Positions 50,916 to 58,659 of a stretch of 64,000 nucleotides of DNA are shown here, in pieces (position 1 is the stretch's first letter; each line of letters opens with the position of its first letter). The notes under the pieces are model-generated. The model was not told the DNA's origin. It searched no databases and saw only the letters and a list, made by a program, of their open reading frames with translations. Source of the DNA: Armatimonadetes bacterium UBA1398 (GTDB lineage Bacteria > Armatimonadota > Zipacnadia > UBA1398); assembly GCA_002305165.1 (NCBI GenBank), contig DBQI01000025.1:795-64794 (forward strand), in the 5' to 3' direction. A program made the position numbers and the translations under genes.

Positions 50916-52985
50916 ATGCCATCAGCCGTGTTGGGACCCATAGCTCTTGTCTTCACGCTCCCGGTCGTTGCGCCCGCTGCGGGCCCAGGCGACGTAGAGA
51001 CGGTGCGCCTTCGGCTCGTTGAGCACGCCCTGGCCGCGTCGCCGAGCGCCAATGCTGTTCGCGCATGGGTCGATAGCCTGGAGCCAGATGGCAGTTGGGC
51101 CGACGTGGACTATGCGGGAACGAGCCGTTCGGGCTGGGAGCCCGCCGCCCACACGAGCCGCATCCAGAGCATGGCCGTAGCGTGGGGCAAGCCGGGGTCG
51201 GGGTTGGTTGGGGACGAGCGGCTCCTCGCGGCGGTTCTGAGCGCCCTCGATTACTGGATTGAGCAGGATCTCGAGTGCCCGAACTGGTGGTACAACGAGA
51301 TCGGCGTCCCGCTGGCGCTGTCGGGGGCGCTGTTGGTCCTCGAGGAGCGCCTCTCCGAGGAGCAGCGCGTCGGCGGCCTGCGGATCTTGGAGCGCGCGAA
51401 GCTGGGGATGACGGGGCAGAACCTTGTGTGGGTCGCCCAGATCACCGTGGCCCGAGGGTGTTTGGAGCGTTCCCCGGACACGGTGGGCGCTGCATTTGGA
51501 GCCATCGAGGGTGAGATCAGGGTCAGTGAGGGCGAGGGGGTGCAGGCCGACGGTAGCTTCTACCAGCATGGCGCCCAGCTCTACTCGGGCGGGTACGGCC
51601 TGGGGTTCGCCCGTGATTGCGCCCTCTTCGCCCGCCTTGCCGATGGGACGGCATTCGCCTTCGGACCCGAGGCTGTCGCGGTCCTCTCGCTGTATCTGCT
51701 CGACGGTCAGCAGTGGATGATCCGAGGCCGGCAGTTCGATACCTCGGCCGTTGGGCGCGAGATCACCCGGGCGTCCGCGGCTCGGGCGGATGCTCTCGGC
51801 TCCGCTTGCCGCGACATGATCGCTCTCGACACACCCCGGAGGGCGGAGTTCGAGGCGTTTCTCGCGCGTCTCGAGTCGGACCCAGGCGCGCCAGAGCCGC
51901 CCCTTGTGGGCAACCGCTGCTTCTGGCGGTCGGACCTGATGTGCCACCACCGACCCGGCTACTATGCCTCCGTGCGGGTAACCTCGGACCGGGTGCTGCA
52001 GACCGAACTGGTGAACAGCGAGAACACCCGTGGCCGGCATCTGGCGGATGGGGTGAACAACCTTTACCTCGACGGCGGCGAGTACAGCATGATCTTCCCG
52101 GTGTGGGACTGGCAGGCGCTGCCAGGGACGACGTGTGAACGCAACGGCAAGGTGGGCGTGCAGAACGGCGCGGTCGCTGAGCGACCCTTCGCGGGTGGGG
52201 TCTCCGACGGCGTCTACGGCGTCCAGGCGATGGACTTCGCTCGGGGACCACTGACGGCCCGAAAGGCGTGGTTCTTCTTCGATGAGGCGTACGTCTGCCT
52301 CGGCTCGGGCATCACCTGCTCCTCAGACCACCCCGTGGTGACCAGCGTGAACCAGTGCCTGCTGGAGGGCGAGGTCCTCGTGGGCAGCCTGGCCGGTGGG
52401 CCGCCCCCCCGGGGCGAGGCGCTCCTGAACAGAGAGACATGGGTCCATCATGATGGCGTAGGTTATGTGTTCCCGCAGCCTACGGATATCGCGCTCTTCG
52501 CGGACACGCGGGTGGGGTCGTGGAGTCTCATCGGGACAGGGCCCTCTGACGAGGTCCGGGCCGACGTGTTCGACCTGCGGATCGACCATGGCGCGGGCCC
52601 GATCGACGCATCCTATGCCTACGTGGTTCTGCCGGGCATGAGCGCGCGCCAGACGAGCCGCCGTGCGCGCAGCCTGGGGGTGGACATCCTCTCCAACACC
52701 GCTCAGATGCAGGCGTGTCGCCACCGTGGCGCCGGAGTGACGGGCATGGTCTTCTATGAGGCGGGGACGGTGGAACTCGCCGGCCTGCCGCGCATCACCG
52801 TGGACCGGCCGTGCGCGCTGCTCTGGCGCGACCTGGAGGATCGCGTGAGCCTCGCCGCGGCCGATCCCAGCCATGGCATCGGAACGCTGACGATCACCGT
52901 GGGCGAGGGCATGGTGCTGACCTACGACCTGCCCGAGGGGCTGCTGGCCGGCAGGAGCGTGGTGGAGGAGTTCGACCTGCATTGA
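50916..52985 (+). CDS. exported polysaccharide lyase, PL8-like
   Basis: About 689 residues with a signal peptide (VLGPIALVFTLPVVAPA). CPNWWYNEIGVPLAL, DGSFYQHGAQLYSGGYG (His218, Tyr223) and SENTRGRHLADG are PL8 blocks. This family cuts uronate polymers such as chondroitin, hyaluronate or xanthan by beta-elimination. The C-terminal third is beta-sandwich. ATG 50916 follows GGGAGG. It ends 52 bases before tRNA-Gln. Confidence 0.85.
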   Translation: MPSAVLGPIALVFTLPVVAPAAGPGDVETVRLRLVEHALAASPSANAVRAWVDSLEPDGSWADVDYAGTSRSGWEPAAHTSRIQSMAVAWGKPGSGLVGDERLLAAVLSALDYWIEQDLECPNWWYNEIGVPLALSGALLVLEERLSEEQRVGGLRILERAKLGMTGQNLVWVAQITVARGCLERSPDTVGAAFGAIEGEIRVSEGEGVQADGSFYQHGAQLYSGGYGLGFARDCALFARLADGTAFAFGPEAVAVLSLYLLDGQQWMIRGRQFDTSAVGREITRASAARADALGSACRDMIALDTPRRAEFEAFLARLESDPGAPEPPLVGNRCFWRSDLMCHHRPGYYASVRVTSDRVLQTELVNSENTRGRHLADGVNNLYLDGGEYSMIFPVWDWQALPGTTCERNGKVGVQNGAVAERPFAGGVSDGVYGVQAMDFARGPLTARKAWFFFDEAYVCLGSGITCSSDHPVVTSVNQCLLEGEVLVGSLAGGPPPRGEALLNRETWVHHDGVGYVFPQPTDIALFADTRVGSWSLIGTGPSDEVRADVFDLRIDHGAGPIDASYAYVVLPGMSARQTSRRARSLGVDILSNTAQMQACRHRGAGVTGMVFYEAGTVELAGLPRITVDRPCALLWRDLEDRVSLAAADPSHGIGTLTITVGEGMVLTYDLPEGLLAGRSVVEEFDLH

Positions 52986-52996
52986 AGGCGGAACGG

Positions 52997-53026
52997 TTGA
53001 CCGCTCGGCGTCCTTTGCACTAGCAT
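52997..53026 (+). promoter_or_regulatory. promoter of tRNA-Gln
   Basis: TTGACC (52997-53002) and TAGCAT (53021-53026) are spaced 18 bases apart and end 11 bases before the tRNA 5' end. Good fit for a stable RNA promoter. Confidence 0.6.
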
Positions 53027-53037
53027 CACATCACTGC

Positions 53038-53112
53038 TGGGGCGTAGCCAAGCGGCAAGGCACCGGCCTTTGGAGCCGGCATTCGCAGGTTCGAATCCTG
53101 CCGCCCCAGCCA
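53038..53112 (+). tRNA. tRNA-Gln (anticodon TTG)
   Basis: Acceptor arms TGGGGCG (53038-53044) and CGCCCCA (53102-53108) pair. The anticodon loop CTTTGGA gives TTG for glutamine. The T loop contains GTTCGAA and CCA is encoded (53110-53112). Confidence 0.95.
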
Positions 53113-53165
53113 GCAAGGGCGCCTCCGTGCTACACTCCCCGCATCCAACGAGGGGAGTTGCTACC

Positions 53166-54251
53166 GTGTCCTCCACACCTCTCTGCCTCTGCGCCCCCGC
53201 CGTCCTGCTCTGCCTCTCGTCCGCACTGCCCGCCGACGAGTTTTGGCAACCGGATCGGGCGACCCTGGACGCGTGGGCGGAGCCCTACCGCAGCTGGCAC
53301 TACTACCCCGACGCCGTCATCCCCGCCGAGCCGCAGATCCCCGGATACGAGGAGTTCGCGAGCATGGACTCCCCCTGCGTCTACCAGCTACCCGGCCAGC
53401 CGGACGTGTGGTTCATGAGCGTCATCGGGTTCGACGGCAACGGCTACAACAGCTTCGTCTACGAGAGCAGGGACCTCATCCACTGGGAGAACCCACGTCT
53501 TGCCATGGGGTTCGGCCCCGAGGGGGAGTTCGACCACGGCGGCTGTGTGGTCGGCGCGTATCTCTACGAGTCCTATGATGTCAGGGCGCCGCGAGTCCTG
53601 AAGGAGCGAGACGGACTCTACTGGACGCTCTATGGCTGCTACCCCCTCCAAGGTGGCTACGAGTTGCGGCCGGGCTACGAGGGGGTGGCGGCCAGCGACG
53701 ATGGGCTCTCCTGGCGGCGCGCCAAGGACTCGTGGATCCTCTCCGTGCATGAGCTTGACCGGGGCGAGTGGGAGAAGGACTGCATCTATCAGCCGTGGCT
53801 CGTGGAGCACCAGGGGCTCTTCTACAACTTCTACAACGCCGCCAACGGGGGCATCGAGCAGATGGGCCTGGCCCTCTCCACCGACCTGCTCCACTGGGTC
53901 CGCTACCCCCTGAATCCTGTCCTGCGCAATCGAGATGGTGGGTACGACGCCAACTTCTGCTCGGACGGCAAGGTCTTCCGGGATGGCGACCACTGGACCA
54001 TGTTCTACTTCGGCGTGGGCCGGGGCGGCGCGCACATCATGGTTGCCTTCTCCAGGGACCTCATCCACTGGTTCGCGCATGAGGAGCCCCTCTACCTCGC
54101 GGGCGGACACCCCGGTGGGCTGGACGAGACCTATGCCCACAAGATCTCGCTGGTGTGGAATCCCGCGAACGAGTGTTTCTACCTCTACTACTGCGCCGTG
54201 GGCAACGAAGGCCGATGCATAGGCCTCCTGACGAGCAAGCCGGTCTCTTGA
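53166..54251 (+). CDS. exported five-bladed beta-propeller glycosidase-like protein (GH43/GH130-like)
   Basis: About 361 residues with a signal peptide ending near ALPADE. Repeated blades with DLIHWENP, DGLSWRRA, DLLHWVRYP and DLIHWFAHE motifs are typical of GH43/GH32/GH130-like propellers. DSPCVYQLPG, RAPRVLKERDG and KVFRDGDHW could carry the acids. It likely trims arabinose or mannose side chains. GTG 53166 follows GGGGAG; a frame from 53070 would overlap the tRNA and is rejected. Confidence 0.7.
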   Translation: MSSTPLCLCAPAVLLCLSSALPADEFWQPDRATLDAWAEPYRSWHYYPDAVIPAEPQIPGYEEFASMDSPCVYQLPGQPDVWFMSVIGFDGNGYNSFVYESRDLIHWENPRLAMGFGPEGEFDHGGCVVGAYLYESYDVRAPRVLKERDGLYWTLYGCYPLQGGYELRPGYEGVAASDDGLSWRRAKDSWILSVHELDRGEWEKDCIYQPWLVEHQGLFYNFYNAANGGIEQMGLALSTDLLHWVRYPLNPVLRNRDGGYDANFCSDGKVFRDGDHWTMFYFGVGRGGAHIMVAFSRDLIHWFAHEEPLYLAGGHPGGLDETYAHKISLVWNPANECFYLYYCAVGNEGRCIGLLTSKPVS

Positions 54252-54278
54252 GGCAGTAGGGGAAGGCGCGTTGACGGC

Positions 54279-56198
54279 TTAGAGAGCCGCCTCCAGGGCG
54301 TCGGCGATCCGGCCCTCGACCTCGGCGAGGGAGCGGGCGATGTCCTGCGGGCTGCCGCCGCCCTCAACAGGTCCCGTGCCTTCCCGCGCACGACCGTAGG
54401 CGACCCCTAGCTCCTTCAGGAGCCTCGCGGAGTCGCGGAGCAGGCTGATCGCCTCGGTGACGCTCTCCTGCTCTGCGCCCGGCTCGAACACCGTCTCCCG
54501 CCACATCTCGAGGTAATCCGCGGCAGCCTCGCGACGGGAGGTGTAGAGGCGCAGCGGCCTGCCGCACCAGTCGGCAAGCTGCTTCGCGTGGGTGTCTGAT
54601 AGGGAGCCATCGGCGAGGCCAGCCAAGTCCCGGGTCAGATCCTCGAGAGCGGCGACTCCTGAGCGCTGGCCACCGACCTCGCTGCCGCCTCGCATGAGGT
54701 CGATGGCGTCGGCAACGGAGGACTCGACAGCGCTCTTGACCTCGCATGTCCCCGCCGGCCCACTGACCACATACATCGACAGAGCCGCGCCGTTGCCCGG
54801 AGCCACCACCGCTGGCGCCACGGGGCTCTGCCACGCCTTGCGGAACTCCTCGCCGCTCACCGTATCGTAGCGGGAGGAGGCACTGTAGAGGTAGAACTCT
54901 CCCCTTTGCGGGTCGTACCCCCGCACGATGCGCCAGGAGGGCGTTCCGGAGAGCGCGAGGGGCACCATGACGGCGTTGCCGCCGTGGAGCTGGGACTTCA
55001 GGTTCGTGAGCCCCAGGTCGATCGACGGACTGGAGATAAGCCGGGTTCGGGGCAGCCCGACTCGCTCCGCCGCGGTGACGATGGGGTCGCGGATGGCCAT
55101 GTAGGGACCCGCCAGAGCCCGCGGCCCCCCATAGAAGAAGGCGAAGGGCTGTGATGAGAATCCCGCCAGCTTGGCGGGGCTCACGACTTGGCCCGCCGCC
55201 TCGCACAGGACGGCCAGACAGTCATACATGCCGCTGTCCGAGGCGCCGCTAACGGGGTTCCTGGGTAGGTCGACGAGGATGGCGCCGCTGGAGCTGGCCC
55301 TGGGCGCCGGCTCCGGCCGTCTCTCGGTTCGGGGTCCGGGGGGCGTACGGCGGGCGGCGAGGTCAGGGTAGACGGACCGTATATAGGCGAGTTCCTTCTG
55401 GGCGTCCTTCGCCGCCGGGCTGTTCGGGTAGCTCTGAATGAGCAGCTTGTACGCCTCAACGGCATCCCTGGGCTTGCCTTCGAGGTCGAGGATGGACTGT
55501 GCCAGGAGCTGGAGGGCCTCGATTCGCTGTCGTTCCAGGGACTTGGCCTCGTCGGCCCCCTGTTCGAGCACCTCCTGGCATGCCGCGCGAACCTGTGTCG
55601 GTTCACCCATCTCATACCAGGTCCGGGCGATCTCCAACGCCGTATTGGCGCGTACCTGCGGATCCCCGCCAAACTGGGCGTTGATACTCTCGTACTCTTC
55701 CAGCGCCGCGTTGTACTGCTGCTGGGACCGGTGGATGTCGGCGATCTCGCGCATGGCGAGGCCAACCCACTGGCTGCCGCCGTTGCCGTGCACCTGAACC
55801 AGGCGGCGGTACGCCGTGAGGGCGGCCTCGGGGTCATTCAGGAAGTGGCGGTTGATGAAGCCCAAGCGGTAGAGGGCGTCGTCCGCCTCGCTGTGGTTCG
55901 GGTACTCCGTCGTGAAGCGGTGGAATGCGAGGACAGCGGAAGCGTAGTCGCCCCGATTGCTGGCGGTCTCGGCCTCGCGGAGCAGATCGTCGCCACGTTG
56001 CCCCTGGTGGCCGGCATGCAGCACATATCCGCATGTCGCCAGTACAACTAGCCCGATGATCACTCCGGCCCAGCGTCGGGGCATGCCGCGCTCATTCCCG
56101 TCGACGGTGGAATCCGTCACGCCGGACCTGGAGTGGATAGCCTCCAGCCCCGGCTCTGGAAACCCAAGCCGATCGACGAATGCTCCCGGGGTATCCAC
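54279..56198 (-). CDS. membrane-anchored TPR protein with C-terminal BtrH/C39-like domain
   Basis: A 639-residue protein. One transmembrane helix (about 44-62), then TPR-like repeats (about 70-275) and a Pro-rich linker. The C-terminal domain (about 305-480) resembles the papain-like BtrH/C39 fold, with Cys327 and Cys332 in MYDCLAVLCEAAG; the helix after it reads SSQPFAFFY where the protein at 58647 has GHAF. It ends in charged helices. It follows the anti-sigma gene by 18 bases. ATG 56084 is an alternative start. Confidence 0.65.
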   Translation of the reverse strand: MDTPGAFVDRLGFPEPGLEAIHSRSGVTDSTVDGNERGMPRRWAGVIIGLVVLATCGYVLHAGHQGQRGDDLLREAETASNRGDYASAVLAFHRFTTEYPNHSEADDALYRLGFINRHFLNDPEAALTAYRRLVQVHGNGGSQWVGLAMREIADIHRSQQQYNAALEEYESINAQFGGDPQVRANTALEIARTWYEMGEPTQVRAACQEVLEQGADEAKSLERQRIEALQLLAQSILDLEGKPRDAVEAYKLLIQSYPNSPAAKDAQKELAYIRSVYPDLAARRTPPGPRTERRPEPAPRASSSGAILVDLPRNPVSGASDSGMYDCLAVLCEAAGQVVSPAKLAGFSSQPFAFFYGGPRALAGPYMAIRDPIVTAAERVGLPRTRLISSPSIDLGLTNLKSQLHGGNAVMVPLALSGTPSWRIVRGYDPQRGEFYLYSASSRYDTVSGEEFRKAWQSPVAPAVVAPGNGAALSMYVVSGPAGTCEVKSAVESSVADAIDLMRGGSEVGGQRSGVAALEDLTRDLAGLADGSLSDTHAKQLADWCGRPLRLYTSRREAAADYLEMWRETVFEPGAEQESVTEAISLLRDSARLLKELGVAYGRAREGTGPVEGGGSPQDIARSLAEVEGRIADALEAAL

Positions 56199-56216
56199 AG
56201 GACCCGGTGCCCCTAT

Positions 56217-56933
56217 CTACTGGTGACCGTGCTGAATGTCCTCCAGGACCATGAGAACTTCGGATGCCATTCTGCGGTCTTGGTCGGCTCCCGCTGGCGC
56301 GGCATGGACGAGGGCTCGGAAGGCTTCGACCAGCCTCTTCTCCTCCAGTCCTTGCACGACTCGGTTGACTTCCTTGGGGTTGTCGCTGGCCTCGCCCAGG
56401 CGTTGCAGATGGAGCTTCGCCTCAGCGACGGTATTGCGATGCACCGCGGTCTCCTGGACCCAGTCGGCCATCTCTAGAGTGTCGAGGTTCGCTAGAGCGG
56501 ACGATCCTCGCACCGTCTCCACTATAGCGTTCGCTTCGCGCACCTCGAAGTAACGGGTGCCGGCGTAGACACCCAGGGTTCCGATCACGAGCACGGCAAC
56601 GGCGGCCGCGACGGGCAGGGGGCGCAGCATCAGGGCATGCAGGATCTCGCCGAGGGAGCGCGAGCGCTCGACCTGCCTCGGGGCCTGCGGCACAGGCGTC
56701 CTCTGGGTCTCGGCGCCCGCTATGGCTGCCAACACGGCCGATTTCATGCCTTTCGGCGGCTCAACGGACATCTGTGGCATCAGACGCGTTACCGTGACGC
56801 CACGACGCATGGCCTCGAGCTCGGCAGCGCACTCCGGGCAGCGATCGACATGGGGCTGGATCCCCGCTGGGAGTTCAGCATCCCCTGCCAAGAGGCTCTC
56901 CAGAATGCGGTCCTGGACGTGCTCGCAACGCAT
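56217..56933 (-). CDS. transmembrane anti-sigma factor with zinc-binding ZAS motif
   Basis: About 238 residues. CxxC-type H28-x3-C32-x2-C35 (HVDRCPEC) is the anti-sigma zinc motif. One transmembrane helix (about residues 103-122) separates it from an extracytoplasmic helical part. It should hold the sigma factor encoded just upstream until a signal comes. ATG 56933 is preferred to 56948, which adds MGVTR. Confidence 0.85.
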   Translation of the reverse strand: MRCEHVQDRILESLLAGDAELPAGIQPHVDRCPECAAELEAMRRGVTVTRLMPQMSVEPPKGMKSAVLAAIAGAETQRTPVPQAPRQVERSRSLGEILHALMLRPLPVAAAVAVLVIGTLGVYAGTRYFEVREANAIVETVRGSSALANLDTLEMADWVQETAVHRNTVAEAKLHLQRLGEASDNPKEVNRVVQGLEEKRLVEAFRALVHAAPAGADQDRRMASEVLMVLEDIQHGHQ

Positions 56934-56989
56934 CCGCGTCACTCCCATTCACGGCGCCGAACCTGACGCGTCTCGGCATCCGTCCTCGC

Positions 56990-57562
56990 CTACAGCCTGC
57001 CGTCGAGTACCTTGCCCAGTTCCTTGATCGCGTAGTGCATCCTCGATTTCACAGTGCCGATCGGGATGCCGAGGGTCTCCGAGATCTCCTTGTAGGCCAT
57101 GCCCTGGAACACGTAGAGCAGAATCACCTGCATGTGCTCACGGGTTAGCCGCGATAGCCCCTCACGCACACGCCGCGCCGTGTCCTTGTCGATCAGCATC
57201 CGCTCAGGACCCGGGCTCTCCTCGGCGAGGGTGGCGAACATGTCCGTCTCATCGCCCATATCCCCGCCCTCGGTGATGTTGCTGATCGGTCGTCGTTTCT
57301 TGCGCTTGAACTCGTCCTTCGCCAGATTGATGGCGATGCGATGCACCCAGGCGGAGAAGCTGGTGCCGAGCTGATAGCGGCCGAGTTTGCGATAGGCGCG
57401 GACCATCGTCTCCTGGAAGATGTCCTGGGCTGCCTCGTAATCGCCTACGTACTGGTAGACGAAGTTGAAAAGGGGCCTCTCATATCTGTCGTACAGGGCC
57501 GAGAAGGCAGCTGCATCACCCGCCAGCGTGCGCTCGACAAGCGTGTCGTCCGGTACTGTCAT
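56990..57562 (-). CDS. ECF-type RNA polymerase sigma factor
   Basis: A 190-residue protein. Region 2 (about 18-90: FNFVYQYVGDYEAAQDIFQETM, shortened here to its core DIFQETMVRAY) and region 4 (about 128-185: LLYVFQGMAYKEISETLG) are clear, with no region 3. It heads a unit with the anti-sigma gene 56 bases downstream. A perfect 12-bp palindrome lies 41 bases upstream. Confidence 0.9.
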   Translation of the reverse strand: MTVPDDTLVERTLAGDAAAFSALYDRYERPLFNFVYQYVGDYEAAQDIFQETMVRAYRKLGRYQLGTSFSAWVHRIAINLAKDEFKRKKRRPISNITEGGDMGDETDMFATLAEESPGPERMLIDKDTARRVREGLSRLTREHMQVILLYVFQGMAYKEISETLGIPIGTVKSRMHYAIKELGKVLDGRL

Positions 57563-57603
57563 AGACTCGGGCCCCCGAGTTCACAATAGGGTAACAGTGA
57601 TCC

Positions 57604-57615
57604 ACCACCGGTGGT
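57604..57615. promoter_or_regulatory. 12-bp perfect palindrome upstream of the sigma gene
   Basis: ACCACCGGTGGT is self-complementary, in the 5' region between the sigma and the BtrH-like genes. It could be an operator. The upstream TTGAAC (minus strand) next to it resembles a -35 hexamer. No partner regulator is known. Confidence 0.3.
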
Positions 57616-57737
57616 TCAACTGCTGCCAGCGGCTTCTATTTGTTGTGATCAGGCCGGGACCCCTCCTCAGCCGACCGCGAAACCCTGTGGCGCTGGGTAC
57701 GTCACAGGTCTACTCCGGGCCGACTGCGGGCAGCGAG

Positions 57738-57876
57738 TCAGTCTATCGCGCCCAGAACACGCTCGATGCGGGCGATGCACGCCTTCTCTTCGGCGGCGGC
57801 CTCGGTAAGCAGCTCGAGCTTGGTCGCTTCGTTCAGGTCCTTGTCCGCGCACTGCGACAAGAGCTGCGCGATCTTA
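57738..57876 (-). pseudogene. displaced C-terminus of the BtrH-like protein in another frame
   Basis: After the stop of the BtrH-like gene (57874-57876) a second minus-strand frame continues, reading AKATPKIAQLLSQC, then charged helices, and ending ARIERVLGAID with a TGA at 57738-57740. The amphipathic helix pattern fits the C-terminus of that family. One extra base near 57880-57890 breaks the join. It may be real truncation or a sequence error. Confidence 0.5.
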
Positions 57877-58647
57877 GGCGTAGCCTTGGCTCAGGGCGGC
57901 CGCATCCTCGGGCGAGGGTAGCTCGGAGGCGATCTCCGTGAAGTACTCCGCCGCACGAGCCCGACACTCGGACCACACCATCGCGTTCCACCAGTTCCCG
58001 TGATGGCCGCCGTGGCCGGCGGCGACCGCGCTGGACCAGTTGCGGTAGGCGTCCGGCCCCATGCCGTAGTCCTCACTGGTGTGGGACTTGGGATCGCGCC
58101 ATAGGCTGACGGCGTAGCGCAGGCTGTCTACGATGCTTGTTCGGAGGTCGGCTGGCTCGCACCGGTGCAGCGCGTAGAAGCAGATGTGGATCTCCTCGCC
58201 GAGCTCTGACCATGTGCCGTAGGTGAGGCGCCCGGGCGGGAAGTCACCTATCGGACACGGTTGCGCGGCCACGAAGCCGTCGGAGTCGTAGCCCAAGATG
58301 AGCTGGTTCTCCATGTTGAGGAGCATGCAGGGGCGCCCTTGATTGAGGTGTTCCCTCAGGCGCTCCTCGAGGGCGGCCCTCTCCTCCGCGCTGCTCCCTG
58401 GGTGGTAGAAGCCCAGGAACTCGCGTCGCACGCCGAGGTGGGCGATGAGTGGCTCGATCTTGTCGCTGTCCCAGACGTAGGGCCCGCTCGGACAGAGCTC
58501 CTTGTGGATGTTCAGGACGAAAGCATGGCCGCTGGCGCCGTACAAGAGCGCGTCCGTAGCGGCCACACCGTAGTACGTGAGCGCTCCCCTCAGAGCCCCC
58601 ATCATCGTACAGCAGAACGGCGCTTGGTGCAGGCCCTCCAGCTCCAT
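57874..58647 (-). CDS. BtrH/C39-like cysteine protein (possibly truncated by a frameshift)
   Basis: A 257-residue soluble protein. QAPFCCTMMGALRGALTYYG and ASGHAFVLNIH give Cys12/13 and His41, the likely nucleophile and base of the BtrH N-terminal/papain-like fold. BtrH-type proteins act as acyltransferases; C39-like ones as peptidases. The C-terminal block RARAAEYFTEIASEL matches the helical DUF4872-like region. The frame stops early; about 45 residues follow in another frame. AAGGAGG precedes ATG 58647. The TPR protein at 54279 carries a related domain. Confidence 0.7.
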   Translation of the reverse strand: MELEGLHQAPFCCTMMGALRGALTYYGVAATDALLYGASGHAFVLNIHKELCPSGPYVWDSDKIEPLIAHLGVRREFLGFYHPGSSAEERAALEERLREHLNQGRPCMLLNMENQLILGYDSDGFVAAQPCPIGDFPPGRLTYGTWSELGEEIHICFYALHRCEPADLRTSIVDSLRYAVSLWRDPKSHTSEDYGMGPDAYRNWSSAVAAGHGGHHGNWWNAMVWSECRARAAEYFTEIASELPSPEDAAALSQGYA

Positions 58648-58659
58648 TGCGAGCCCTCC

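Noticed and set aside
53070..53165. Longer start for the GH43-like protein
   Set aside because: It would lie inside tRNA-Gln. The GTG at 53166 has a ribosome site and a signal peptide right after it.
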